Of a stretch of 64,000 nt of DNA, positions 9,449-22,100 are shown one piece after another; the first letter of the stretch is position 1; every line of letters starts with the position of its first letter. A model generated the notes under the pieces. That model worked only from the letters and a program-made list of their open reading frames with translations, did not search any database and had not been told where the DNA came from. Made by a program: the position numbers and the translations under genes. Source of the stretch: Verpa conica (taxonomy: Eukaryota; Ascomycota; Pezizomycetes; Pezizales; Morchellaceae). The DNA is taken from contig JAUFSD010000003.1 in NCBI GenBank assembly GCA_033030425.1, positions 2,728,001 to 2,792,000 of the forward strand, read 5' to 3'.

Positions 9449-12400
9449 TTACCCAAATCGCACAATCTTCTCTTTTCGGCCTCTATTGTCATCCCTATTC
9501 CCATCCCTATTCTCACTCATACTCTCACTATCTTGTACGACTAGCGGCATCTCTTCATTGCCCGACTCTTCATTGTCTGATTCATCAACCAAATCCCTAT
9601 TCATATTTCCCATAAACCCAACCTTCTTCCGTTTTTTCAGCGAGAATGACGACGCTAAAGATGTCTCAGGGGTCCTCTTCCGTTTCGGGGATGCTGGAGA
9701 GGCCCCACGATTCGTATCTAGCCCGCAAGCAGTACCAGACAAGTCACTTGTAACTGTGAATTCAGACGCTCTAGTTGCAACAGCTAGCGAGAGGCCAGAT
9801 GTTGGAAGGGTATCAGGTGTAGATGAAGAAACCCGAGACGGTGTTGTGGCATTAGATCCCTTCTCCACATCTTCAATTTCATCATAAACACCACCATGCT
9901 TTCCATCACCAAACAAAGGTTCAGGAACATCTAGCATGCTTGCTTTTTGAATCCCCTTTCCTGCCTCCACCTCTAAGAACTCTAGATTCTTGATGATATC
10001 TCTCATTTTCAGGTCATCGACAAGAGTCTTGGCATCACTACGCTCTTTCTCCGTCATTGCTTGCCGTCTCTTCATCATTGCTTCCTCAATTGTGCCAGTC
10101 AGGTATAGTGTCTCCACAAATACCGGTTTCGTCTGACCGATACGATGAGCACGCTTTATTGCCTGTTGTTCGAAATCGCTTCGCCAGACGGGATTCACAA
10201 AAAACACACGGGTAGCAGAAGAGACGTTGAGCCCATGTGCCGCCTGCTTGAGATCCATTAAAAGCACTCTGTATTTCTCTGAGCGTTGAAAAATACTGAG
10301 ATGCGATGATTTCCTCTGAGAGGAAAGACCCGTCGAGTACGCCAAATTTTCGATTCCTAGGATTTCAAGGGCCTGGGTAAGATACCAAGCTACATCTGAA
10401 TCTTCATAGAAGACCAAGATCTTCTCTGTTTTATAGTAGGCGACAATCTTGTTCAGAATGTATGTGAGCTTTTTCGATGCAGTGCCCACTATACGTGACT
10501 TTGCTAATAGTGAATCAGGAGGGAGTCTGGGTATCGGCGCTGCTTTTGATTGCTTCATGGCCGGCTTGAGTGGTGTCTTAGATTTCTCACTCTTTTTCCC
10601 CTTTTTTTTTGGTCCTGGAGTCGCCGGGGCCGTTAAGGTCAGTGGGTCCTCCTTTTTGCTAGTCACTCGCATCGCCACTAGCGATTTTGTGCTCACAGAG
10701 GACTCGGAAATCCCGGCTTTCTTGTCCTTTACCTTTGTTTGTAGTATCTCCGTTTCGCGAGCCTCTTTGAAATCACTGCCTAGCTCTTTAAGCTTGGAGA
10801 TAAGATCTAGCTCGTATGCATGGGTATTCAGGGACTTTTGGAGACCTTGAACCTGGGCACCTCCTATCTCAAGTAGTTTGTTAGCTCCCCAATAACCATC
10901 ACTCGATAATGACCAATGATGTGAAAGCTTTTTAGGGAACTGAGAGAGGAAATAGACTATTCATTGGTTAGCTGAAAATCATTCCCAGATTTTTACTGAT
11001 TGGATATATCGAAAACTTACCCATCTCGTGATAGTCGGCAATACCCCTCCATGTTCGATCAGCAAGTGCCATTTCTCCTGCAGCTATGGCATTCTGTAGT
11101 AGTCCAACATCCTCAGAGGAGCAGCGCAATGCGTTATCCTCTAAATACTTTCTACTGATTCTGGTAGACCTCTTGACATCTTCGATGGAGTATCCTGACC
11201 AGTAGAACCCGGCTCTTTTCAACAGGTTATCGGTTAACTGCCTTAGACTCCCCCTATTATCCTTATGAAACATATAGTCTTTGTCTGTTCTTTCACTAGT
11301 AACTGCATTGACTGCCAATGCACCAAGAAACAGATTCATGGAAACCTTCTCGAGAAAACCTGGTTCCAGCGGAATGAATTTGTGGTAGAGTGGCGGAAGC
11401 TCTACCGAATCTTCGACATCCTCAGGAGTATGCCGGATAAAAAGTTTCTGGAACATTTTCTTCATACGTGCTGAAGATCCAGGACGCTTTCCGATAAATC
11501 CCTTACTCATATACAGCTTCCAACTAGCCGGTGTCCACGGCTCCTGTTTCAAAAATTCCCCCACCATTTTCCCAATCCTTTCCAGATGTAGTGCTTCGTT
11601 AATCTGAACCTCCTTCTTGTCTTCAAGTACTTTGTCTCTGCGTGCTTTTTGATCCTCTACACTCTCACCCACTACCATCCCCGGCATGACACCAACCAAT
11701 TCACTTGTTGGGGTTCCGGTCACTATCCAACGTCGCTCTACTGGTAGCTTCTCGGCAACACAGACACTATTCGATTTTGATGTTGATGCCATAGAGTGTC
11801 CTTCATCGACGATAAGCCGCTTCCATTGAATCGACATGAGGGGCGATTTGTAGATTTCTTCTTTCCTGAAACAGCTGCAGTTGCGGGTCCGGGTTGCACC
11901 TATGTACGGGCACTGGCATGTGAGAGGTTTGCCGCCAGATTCTCTACGGCCCTTTTGGTCGCGTCCTTGGCGTGCTTCGACGTCGAAGCGGGGGCGAGAG
12001 AAAATTATAACATCATAGCGCAAGAGCTCGGCAACAGGGGGTATTTGGTCCTTTAGTTGACCAAGTGTGAGAACCTTAAGAGCGTCCTTTTCTAGATGTT
12101 TCTCTATCTCATCCCTCCATTGATCAACCAGGTTCTGGGGGCACACTATAATAGTTCCTGTTCCAAGATATATCCTTTCAAATGCAGTGGGGTCATAAGA
12201 GTACCGACTACTGCGAGATGGCAATGCTGGCTGTACTTCATAGTACCCATGGTTTTCCTGAATTATCTTTTTGCAATTGTCAGACATTTCATCCGACCAC
12301 TCACTCCATGGTAAGGCGTTCCGCCAAATTGCTGCAACACACATATCCAATAGAGAGCCCACAGATTTGCGTACAGGTAGTGGCTGTACATATTCCTCAG

Positions 12401-13567
12401 GGACATAGCTACACTGATGTTTGGTAGCCAGGATCACGGCTAAACATAGAAGAGTTTTACTGAAAGACCTTGATAGTTAGCGAAGTATAAAAAAATGTTT
12501 AATGCATTTCAAAGGTAAATTGTACCCTGTGCCCATCTCCTCAGCAAGAATACCACCTTTTACATCCTCAAAATATCTCGGATCCTGAAATATTTCTGTA
12601 GTTTCAAAGTCTTGAAAGTATACATCTCCATTTGGTCCAAAAACATCCTCCAGCCTCGGGTCTTGACTTTGTTCTGGTGCCAGCTCTTTTTGTAACATCA
12701 TCGCTACAGTTTCTTTCTGGTACTTGTATAGCTTTGTCTTCATCCCTGGCAAGTCTTTACTCAAAACATCCTTCAAAAGCACCTTCGTATTCTCATCCTT
12801 GATCCAGAAACTCGTCGGGTCTGGGGCTGGCGACTCCAGTGTGTTGAACATATAGAACAAACTAGTTGAGTCCTCTTCAGGCTCTGACACTCCATCTATT
12901 CTGTTCAGAGGCTTTCCCCTCAAGTCCCACTTATGTTTCGAATCATCTACTGCCATCATTACAGCCTTCAGACACTTCCGCAAATTAGGATCGTCCCGCA
13001 GAACATGTATCCTCCCAACGTCATCTGGAAGAACGTATACCCTGACCCTAGCAATCGACAAAGGCTTTTCCTGCTGAGTTTTGGCGGCAGTCATGCGGTA
13101 AGTGCACCTCAGCCACCCATGATTGACTAACTCTATCAAGTTCGCCTCGGTTGTAAATTTCGGGAATTTGAGCGCTGACCCTGGTATTTCAAGCCATAGC
13201 CAGTCATCAGGTGCTTCCATCCCGGCAGCGGCTCTCCGCGGCATAGGAATATCGATGGTACCAACACCGCAGAAGTTATTGAGGTCATTGAGGAGTTCGA
13301 TCGTAGCAAGAAAAGTCGCAGAGTACGAGATAGGGCTGCGTCTTGGGGTCGAGCCGAGCCGCTTGCGCTTCCGTGGTGTGGGTGTTGAAGGCGTAGAAGT
13401 GACATTGGTATTCTACGTTTACACAGCTTATTAGGAGTCGAGCTTTAGGACTAGCTATAGTAGGCACTTGCCATGATAGATCTAGAGATTGGAGTACTGC
13501 TCGAATTAGTCGATGACCCTGCTGGCCGACCTCTTTTGTGCGGCGTTGGTCTTGGTGTAGTAGACAT
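9449..13567 (-). CDS. SNF2-family DNA-dependent ATPase/helicase
   Basis: Four exons: 13567..13472, 13412..12526, 12459..11021, 10956..9449; 1309 residues. The first intron is GC-AG (GCAAGT donor); the others are GT-AG of 66 and 64 nt. The N-terminus carries an AT-hook-like KRGRPAG (residues ~11-17). The ATPase core has GILAEEMGTGKT (Walker A, ~318-329, rebuilt by splicing), TIIVCPQNLVDQW (Ia), DEGH (motif II, ~546) and VTGTPT (III). A Cys-rich insertion CQCPYIG...CSC precedes motif II. The second lobe has KILVFYEDSD, QAAHGLN and KRAHRIGQ (VI, ~1079). A long, low-complexity charged C-tail follows with basic patches (KRKRTP, KKRKK) likely serving nuclear import. The architecture is that of a filamentous-ascomycete SNF2/Rad5-like protein of undefined role in chromatin or repair; no RING finger was seen, so RAD5 orthology is not claimed. 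Confidence 0.88.
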
Positions 13568-14539
13568 TGTTGAGGCTTGCGCCTGAGAGGTGTCCGAGAA
13601 GTCGTAGGTAGATACCGGGAGCTCGATTTTCAGGACCAAGTTTAGTACCAGTCAAAATCCTTCCCGAAATACAACTGAATACCAAATATTCTGGCCTTGA
13701 AGCCCTCTGGGGTGCTGCGTCTTTGCCTTTGGCTTTGCCGTCCCACCAAATGAGAAGATCGGGATTGATTGCAGATATGGAGCTATGTAGCGGTTGGGGT
13801 CGAGCACTGGAGCCGCGTTACTACAAAACTCTACGCGCCAAGTTTGAGGATCCAACAACCCTGCTGATCTACCAACCCTAGCCCACCGTCTTCAAGCTAC
13901 ATGACCAGTTTAAGACCGGAGACCGGAATTTATCTCCTCCCCTCTTTCGGGATCCGTCTACTTGGGTGGGAATAGATTTTCTCTCCATTTCAACCCGGTT
14001 CTTTAGTGGTGTGCCAATGTGCGAGCGAGAACCTATTCCTAGTCCAACTATGCATATCCCCGGAGATGGTCATCAGCAATTGATCCTACGTACTTATTGA
14101 ACCAAAGTGCTTACCGTAGGATAATTAGGCGGTCCATTTTAGTAAAAAGAGGTAAAAGATCTGTCGATGAGAACGGAGGAGGTGGGTAAAGGTTTCCTTG
14201 ATAATTCATAAGGTACAGATAAGAGCAAACGATGGGAGAGGGAGAAGAGAATAGACCCTGTAAATAGCAAGGCTCGCAACAGCAGTAGCTCTTGGCCTAG
14301 TTCGTGGCTAATTAGACAAGTGGGTGGAAGAAATTTGAGAAGCACAAGAAAGGGCAAAAAGTAGATCAGATCATAAGAAGCACAAAAGGCAATTAACATA
14401 AAAAGGCATACAAAAGCCTACTTAAACTTCATTATTCACAAGAACCACAATATTAACCCTAATATAGAATCGAGAAAAGAACTTTTGCATTTCAAATTCC
14501 CCAGCGCCCCAAGTTTCCTAAGATTTATTTTATTTGCAT
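13568..14539. other. Intergenic region between SNF2 gene and RPS8
   Basis: It presumably contains the SNF2 promoter and the RPS8 3' end. Short minus-strand frames at 13858..13652 and 14399..14139 show no motif or splice-supported extension and are not called. Confidence 0.6.
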
Positions 14540-15431
14540 CTATTTCTTGTGAATAAGCTTCTGGTAGAAACTCAACTCCTCACCCTCCAAAATATACCCA
14601 TCAACACGTCCGCTCTGTCCCGGTCGCGATGCAACACAGGCCAAGACACGACCAGCAGCAAACTGAGTCTCAAGGGGACCTTCGACTTTAGCGGTGGACT
14701 GGCGAGCAGCGATCTTGCGCTCAACAGATTTAGACTTAGAGACGGGCTCCTTGGCCTCGGTCTCGGCAGCAGCGACCTTGGGTCCACGCCTCTTACCGAG
14801 GGGCTGGCCATAGTGGGCCTCATACCTATTGAAAATATTAGGATTTTATGTGCCAGCTGTGAGTGTTGATAGGAGTGTTACCATTGACGGAAAGGAGCAG
14901 CATCAATCTGAACGATAGCAGACTTGGTCAAGGTATTGGTACGGACCAACTCGTTGTTAGAAGGATGGAAAGCGACAGCAATAACACGAGTCTTCTTGCT
15001 GATACCCTCAGAACCCCAAGAGAAATTTCCAGAGTCCAGACGGAGAGCGCGGAACTTCCTGTTGCCTCCACGGGTGCGGACAATGTGGATACCTATACTC
15101 TCCTCAGCATACCGTTTCCTGGAAAAAATCGACACCCGTTGCGGTGGATGTATAGCCACTCGGCTCTTTAAAAGAAGCACGAGGGTCTCCTTCTGTTTGA
15201 ACGCGAGGGGCAGAAGGACTGAAGAGCAAATGCTTCAAAGCCCTACCTCGGCGAAGAAACGCTGAATAGAAGGGGTTACCGTGGAAGTCATGGAGACTAC
15301 TCACGCTTAGTATTCCCAATACGGGTGTTGGCAGGCTGACGACCGAGTTCGAAGGCACGCTTCTTGCGGTAGGTGGCACGTTTGGCACCGGTGGCCGAGC
15401 GCTTGTGGCGGGAGTCGCGAGAAATACCCAT
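14540..15431 (-). CDS. RPS8: 40S ribosomal protein S8 (eS8)
   Basis: Three exons: 15431..15305, 15092..14882, 14825..14540; 207 residues. It starts [18 protein letters not shown], the invariant eS8 N-terminus, and continues [17 protein letters not shown]. Exon 2 gives [20 protein letters not shown] and [20 protein letters not shown]; exon 3 starts at [13 protein letters not shown] and ends with a lysine-containing tail. Introns are 212 nt (GTGAGT...TATAG, unusually long for this window) and 56 nt (GTAACA...AATAG). This is a structural component of the small ribosomal subunit body. The long first intron near the start codon is typical of highly expressed ribosomal protein genes in fungi. Length and sequence agree with the family throughout. 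Confidence 0.97.
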
Positions 15432-16362
15432 GGCTGATGATGCTTAGGAAGACTGTAGTTAGAATATTAGCCAAAAGCTCCTAAGAGAAAAACTCGCAGC
15501 GTGGTTGCTAGGAGGAGATTGAATAGAAATGAGAATAGCAAGAGAATTTTACGGGCTTTCGAGATAACTGAAAACTAAATCCGGAGATTTGGATTTGTTG
15601 TCCAAATTACCCGTCATCAGATTCAGCTCTAGAAAACCCTTCAACATCTTCATAGCCATCAATTCTCTACCAAAAATCTAGAGATTCGTAAGGAAATAAT
15701 TCGGAATACCTAACGGGAGTTATTTATTCGGGGGTGGGCCGGCTTTCGTTAGTCGTGTTGTGTTGTTGGGCGTAGTGTTTGTCGAGGGTTTCAATCGTTG
15801 ATATGAAAATGCCACAGTTGGTAGAGGGGCATTGTGTGTGTGGGCGAAAGCTTGGCGTGTGACTGCCTCCGTGCGAGTGATATCTGGTGACCCAAGCCTG
15901 GTTTCTAAGGCACGTGATGAGGGTAGTATTGTTGTTCAGGGTTAGGGGAGAGCCAAGTGGAGGCCATGGGATCCCCTCATCCCTCAGCTCCTAAATGGAT
16001 GTAGCCTAATCAGATCAATGTGCCCTCATTCAGGGAAAATTGAAGTATCCTATAGTGTTACTAAAATGAGTCTAGACTAGCCCATATTTTAGAAGATAAG
16101 TACCTAAATACATCTCTATAGCTCCGGCCCATTACACGCAGTTGTGAGGCTAATTCCCATTTCTTTTATGTACATGCATCTATCAAGGTCTAAAACCCCA
16201 CAAATCTCTATAATACAAAGATATTATACATTTCTCTCATGAGAATAAGAGAATTAACTCGACTAACACTTCCCTTGATTATGGTGCAGCACTTCTCTTT
16301 AACGTCACTAGAAATACCTTTTAAATACCCCCTTTAGCCATAATTATACCTTTGCTAGAATC
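15432..16362. other. RPS8 upstream region and BCD1 downstream region
   Basis: No coding evidence on either strand; expected to hold the RPS8 promoter. I could not identify a specific regulatory motif. Confidence 0.6.
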
Positions 16363-17537
16363 CTATTCTTGATTCTCTGCACCTATAGGCACCTTCTCCG
16401 CATCTTTAACAAGACCTCCCTCGATTTTTATATCAGAATCCCCCTCTAAAAGCTCTACTCTGGCTTCTTCCTCTTCCTCTTCCACCTTAAAGCCAGAATC
16501 TACCGCCATATTATCGTCTGAATCACCTGCAATAATCTTTCCCAGCGCTTCTAAATTCACCTCAATAACCCCAGTACTGCTCTCCTCCAGAACTTCTAGT
16601 TTCCCTCCTACATTTACAGCAATAATATTATCCACCTCAAACCCCACCGGATGTCCATCATCCGCTGTAACGTAAATAGTCGGGTACTCTTCTACTGTTC
16701 TTCCTCTTAGGCAATCCTTCAACTCGGCCGTAGGATCTAGCGGTATCAGAGTAGGTTTATTGGCTGGTGTTCCGACTTTCTTAAGGTAGAACCGTGTTTT
16801 TGCTATGACTGATTTTGGTTTCTTACGGGATTCGCTATTATTGGGATGGAAAAAAGCACTGAAAAGTTTCGAGGATTCAATGACTCTGTAGCACAAGAAA
16901 TTCATTAGCACCAGGACCAAGTTTTTTGGACTTTTTTTAAAAAAATGTAATTCATACCGGTCATCCAAAACCCTCCTATTCCCCTCATCACAAATAATCC
17001 ATTCAATAGTCCAACAAAGCACCCTCTGTTTCTTCGTCCTATCCACCAACCAAACCGGTCAGCACCCACCCCATGCGGAAATGGCGACACACGCGCATAC
17101 TTGACGACATCAGTCTTATTCTCCCGCGCCCTCTTCATCCCCCTTGGGGCGCTCCTAACCACCACCCCACTCTTCTCTATAAAAGCCTCCCTGCTCTGCG
17201 CAGCCTGTTTATTCACCTTCCCCTCATCCTCCTCCTCTACTTCGTCACCAACACCACGCAAAACAGCCCTCTCGACTCCAGTGAGAAAGTTGAAATCTCG
17301 ATTCAGTGCAGCTGGAGTAGTGAGTCCTGAGCGCTTGATGTACTCGGTTGGATCACGTGTGCCACTACATTGTTTGTATGTTTTATGGCGCTTTGAACAT
17401 GTGAGGCTGCAGGTGCGTGCGCCACAAGCAGGGCATCGGTACTTGGGCGGTGCCTCGTTACAGAAGGGGCAAAGGTCAGAGAGAAGAGTTGTGTCTGTAG
17501 TTGGAGTGATTGGGGTGGGTGTCGTTGAGGTTGACAT
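16363..17537 (-). CDS. BCD1: Box C/D snoRNP assembly factor BCD1 (zinc-finger HIT protein)
   Basis: Two exons, 17537..17101 and 17038..16363; 370 residues. The 62-nt intron (GTATGC...GGATAG, branch-like GCTGAC) joins NKTDVV to KTKKQRVLCWTIEWI; without it the two halves appear as overlapping open frames. The N-terminal zf-HIT finger spans about 23-58: CPFCNEAPPKYRCPACGA followed by C, C, H and C ligands (TCSLTCSKRHKTYKQCSG). Downstream, APRGMKRARENKT and CWTIEWI are the conserved Bcd1 core. The C-terminus is acidic and low complexity. Bcd1/ZNHIT6 loads Nop58/Snu13 onto nascent box C/D snoRNAs in the nucleus, so it fits with the rRNA-processing genes nearby only in theme; these genes are not co-transcribed. 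Confidence is high because the finger and core domain occur in the right order. Confidence 0.9.
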
Positions 17538-18216
17538 TATTGAAGTTTTTCGTCACGAGGTTAAGTAGATGGGTGAGATGGGTGGTGACGATAACGACTA
17601 GTGGAGTTGGATTCTCTTGAGCTTGAGCTGCAGCTGCAGTCCAACAGTTTCTCACGTTTATGGGCTTAATTTTCGATCGCCAATTCTTATTTCTATCCCT
17701 ACTTTTTTTTTTCTCTATGCGGCTAACCTCTCTGTGCTGGCCTTGTATCTTGGCTATTATTATGTGCTATGGTGTGTGTAGTAAACAAGCTTCACGATGG
17801 CAGGTGCTCTGCTTCGCCCCTCAACCACTTGGCGTGGGGCTTTCAAGACATCCAGGCACTGTTGGGTTCATCCGATAAAAATGCTAAATGACGTGGGATA
17901 TGAAGGATTCAAACAGGTAGTAAAGTACAAGCAGAACTTTCCCCCATCCAGTCCCTTGTTCCTTGATTTCGTTTATTCTTCACTCATACAAGAATCGACA
18001 TCAAGTCTCAGGTATTACACACATGCAGCATGGATCGCTTAAAATATCACGGCAATAAGAGGAAATAAAGACAGGTAGCAAAAGGAAAGGAGAGAAGGAA
18101 AAAAAAGCATCAGACAGCCACCACAAACTCCAGGCATCAATCGCATCCCCCCACCTTTTGCCCATAACAAAGGGAAAGAAAAAGAAAGAAAAAGTAAACC
18201 TCTGCGCTTGGGCCCA
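17538..18216. other. Intergenic region between BCD1 and the bZIP gene
   Basis: Contains BCD1 upstream sequence and the bZIP 3' flank. A plus-strand frame 17797..18042 starts at an ATG but has no recognisable motif; not called. Confidence 0.55.
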
Positions 18217-19179
18217 CTAAGCAGTGCCAACACCATTCTTACGCCCATCAATCTCACCGCTCGTAACAGCAGCCGAATACTTTGCTGCAAAAAGCACGCT
18301 TGGATCTTCATCCCCAGGAGCGTTGTTCTTCTCGACAATGAGGCTCTTGAGCCATTTGTTCTCCATCTCTAATCGGTTAATCCTTTGTTCTAGTAACGTG
18401 CACTTGTCTGTCATCTCCTTTGCTGTACGCTCGAGGGCCTGTTCACGTTGCTTCTTCTTGACACGGAACCGAGCAGAGGCTGCCGTGTTGCGGCGACGCT
18501 TGTCTTCATCTGCTGCGAGGCGGGAGGCCTCTTCTAAGCTTTCGGGGTCGGCCGAGGCTTTTCGCTTTGCAGGCTTAGGTGTGAAGGGGGCGGGAGAAGG
18601 TGGGGTAGACGGAACTCTAGGATTAGGATGGGAGACAGCAGGAGCAGGAGTGGACATTGACAAGGGGATGGTAGACTCCACCCCAGCGGTGAGGGACTGA
18701 AAATCGAAGGTGTCAAAATCTGTGGAGATGAATCATTTGATTAGTCTACCAGCACCAATCATTTTCTAGGCAAAACAATAATGGGGTACATGTGTTGTGT
18801 GGGCAAGACGTGGCTGTTAAAATACGAAAAAAAAAGGTGGGGTTATCCCCGCGGGGTTCTCGCTGGGCTGCAACAGCGAACTATGAACAAAATACCACTC
18901 GACTCGACTTAACATACCATTCAAGAAATCTAGATCAGCTCCTTTCAACCCCAGCTCGATAGCAGTGATGGCGATAGCCTCTTTGTCTCTCATACTCTTC
19001 TTTTCATTGCTCATATCCACCTCCTCCGCCGGTTGTCCCATGTCGAAATCGAAGAATTTGGCCTCGGTGTAATGCGAAAGGTCATTAGGGTCAAAGGTAT
19101 CGTCAAAGACAGGCTCGTTGCGCCGTACGTTCAGATAATCGAAGATATGACGCCCGCCTGGCGAGTAGATATTCGACAT
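18217..19179 (-). CDS. bZIP transcription factor, CYS-3/MetR-like
   Basis: Two exons, 19179..18918 and 18719..18217, separated by a 198-nt intron (GTATGT...CCACAG); 254 residues. The N-terminal exon is acidic with EAKFFDFDMGQ, a segment reminiscent of sulfur regulators of the CYS-3/MetR group. Exon 2 holds a Pro/Ser-rich linker, a basic region (DKRRRNTAASARFRVKKKQR, with the bZIP N-x7-R signature) and a leucine zipper with heptad positions in LLEQRINRLEMENKWLKSL. The bZIP lies near residues 160-220 and is followed by a short tail. It is a nuclear DNA-binding dimer. The proposed role, activation of sulfur-assimilation genes, is inference from the basic-region sequence; other fungal bZIPs share much of it. 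The long 5' flank could carry upstream regulatory frames, but none can be supported. Confidence 0.85.
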
Positions 19180-22100
19180 CGTCGCTGGTGTAGTGTTTGA
19201 CGGCTACGTGCTCTGACTGCGTGAGAGATAGGTGACGGTCGAGTGACGCTGGTTGATCTGGTTGAAAACTGGTGAGCTAGAGAACGCTGAGTAATTCCTG
19301 TTGAAAGGTTGTGCGTAGGAGACTCTTAGTCAAGTGGGGCCTTGCAACATACTTCTTGACCGCTGGCTGTGGGTATGCGGATAAACTTTGGAGCGGCAGA
19401 AGAGACTAAAGCAGGTGGGAATCCAGCCACTCGACGTAGAATAGTTTTTTTCTCCTGGGTGATTTCCGTCTATCGTATTCGCCTATTATAACTATCACAG
19501 TCGAGTATATAGCGGGGGGGTTTAGCAAAAGAAGTGGAAAGAAGGAAACAAGGAGAAGAGCAATGGGGAAAAAAAATCGGAGGGGCACTTCCGATTTCCT
19601 TCCATTGTCTACCTGCTCCCCCACAGAATCGGAGGACTGTAGGTTGAACCACCGTTTCGCTGACCGCCTCGGCAGCGCGGATGCGGGAATAGTGGTCAAA
19701 TCCGGAATAGTGTGGGGTAACATGCTGTACTAGATTTGTCAGGTCACACTACACTTCTCCGTCCGCCCCTCCTCGCTCGCTCTTGCCGTCCTGCATATCT
19801 CCACGATGAGATGGCTTGCTTGGTGGTACCGAAGCGAAGGTTCACCCACTTTCGTGAACGTAATTTATCCGGGACCCCGGATGCATCCGGGTAACGCGTA
19901 GCAACGGCTATGAACAACCATTATGGGAACGGGTTTATCGGAGGTATGCAGGTACTATTTGTTAGCGATTCAGAACTGACATAGGCTGTAGAATTTATAG
20001 ACTATAGTTACATGTAGTATTAGTGTCAATTAGCAGATCAGTAGTTACGTGTATTGACGTCAGTTTAGATGTTAATCAGGGTTGGAATGATGCTTATAGA
20101 CTGTAGAGGCTGTTTCGACTTAAGTCTCCAGTCTTTTTAACAACATATGATCAGCAATACCTTATGCATGCTGGCTCCACTTCTTTATCCATTTCCTTAT
20201 CTATAGCTCTTGGCGGTGGGTTTAAAAATGAGTATTAAAGGTATTCTAAAATTTTCTACGTTACACCTTTCACCTAGTTAGGCGCCCCAAGAGCTACATG
20301 TGCTTATGTGGGACTGAGAGTATTAAGCTTAAATGTCAGCCGTTTCCCGCAAAGAGTTGTTTCCCCTACCAGCCCCGGCCAATAACCTACCAGGCCTTTC
20401 TGGGTTGAGGAAGATGACCTAGTCTGTCACTCGGAAATTCTCTGCAAAGTTGAGTGTTTATCTATCAGCTTAACCATTGACTATAAGTAACTACATATCC
20501 CCCAAGTTATGTAGAATAGCCGAGTGACTACTAATGATTTCAATCTACCAAATATTAGAACTTCTGCTCCGGTAGATTCCGATATTTAATGTTACATTAA
20601 GCTATATCACTTTCGCCAAGACGGCCAAAAGCGAGGAACGACAGTCAGCCCACTACAAGTTGTCTGTAATGCTAAAGAGGGCTGAGCGGCATTGAAATTT
20701 TACAGACACTGCAATATGAAGCCTAGGCCTTTGCTTTATCAATCACTGCATCCTATCGATCCCACCGCCTTGTCGATCACACACATATGTTGACCTGTCA
20801 ACAACTTGACTGGGAATTGATCATTCCGTGTGATTCGTTCTCTCAGCTAACTTTACCGCCTGACCCGCCAGTGGCTTGGGTCTATTTTCGGTTTCCCAAC
20901 CATATTCACGTGATTTTTGGTTATGTCTTGGAGTTATCCAAAACCGCTGCGCTCTTGATAAGATGGGTAGTTTTTAGTGCGGATAGGGTTTAGGCTGTGG
21001 TCTAGGGCTGGATTGGCTCAACTCTTGTTTCAGATAAGTCCTATGTCATAGCAAAATTTTCACTTGGGGCTTAGACCCATCACTACCACCATTACCATTA
21101 ATACAGCTGTATGTTTTCTATTCATTGAAATACTTCTAGGGCTTGACACTTTTTCGAGGCTGGATATGCTGGTAGTCCTAGACCCTCCCCCCAGTCAACT
21201 CTAGACCTAACTAACTAGCTTCACAAGGAGATATATTTAGTGAGCGAGTGGCTCGAGGTAAGTGAATTGGGTTCGGAAATCTTTTTATTCCGGACGCTCA
21301 ACCAACACTTGAGTGATTAGGGTAAATGTAGATCTTTTTAGTTGAGGCTTTGGGTTATTGGTTATAATTATTCTATTTGGTTAAATATTCTATTATATAA
21401 TCATATTAGTTGCGATCTCTAGCGCTTTCTGTCTAGTGGTTACATGTATGGGCTAAGGAGTAGAATTTCGGATTTGTGAATAATACGAGTGATATTTCAT
21501 GAAGAAATCTGACATTGCTCGACCGATTAAAATAACTACATGTAGGTTAGTATCCTATTAGTCATATCTATTAAACAAACAAAGCTTACTAAAGATATGG
21601 TCTTCAGTGTGCCACGATTATTTGGGGATAGGTGGTCTGTTCGCGACTCTACATAAGACACTGGGTTGTATATACAAGCTCCCGCTCCTTTGATGCATTT
21701 AATTAATAGATTTAGATAGGAACTGGGGGTATGGAGGATATGTGTAGTACATGCATACTTACTTATGTACCTACTATATGCATTTCTTCTCTCTTATGTA
21801 TTGGTCAGCTACCGCATACTCTTGTTTATCACTTGAGTCTCAAGTTTTCTCTATAAACTTTAATCCTCTTTACTTAAGTTGCGTCTGTATACAAATCAAA
21901 GATCAACAACTTATCTATTTGTTGTAGATGATTCCTAATAAGTATAGCTGATGAGCGGTTTCATATATGAGTCAAGTGTATCTCTATTTGCTGTGTTTGA
22001 GGATCCAGGGCAAGGCATCACATATAAGGGTTTAGAGTTTTCTCTTTGGAGCATCGATAGATCTCTCTATCTCTTTTAGACAATCAATTGATCACTTTTT

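Noticed and set aside
16905..17049. Apparent frameshift splitting BCD1 into two overlapping frames
   Set aside because: A canonical 62-nt intron (17039-17100) with GTATGC donor and GGATAG acceptor restores one frame, so the gene is not broken.
17797..18042. Plus-strand ATG frame MAGALLRPSTTW...
   Set aside because: Short, no homology recognised, lies in the gap between BCD1 and the bZIP gene; probably chance.
19406..19723. 105-codon minus frame upstream of the bZIP gene, considered as a regulatory upstream ORF
   Set aside because: Low-complexity composition (runs of Phe/Leu/Lys) and no family resemblance; could be 5' UTR, but the sequence gives no proof.
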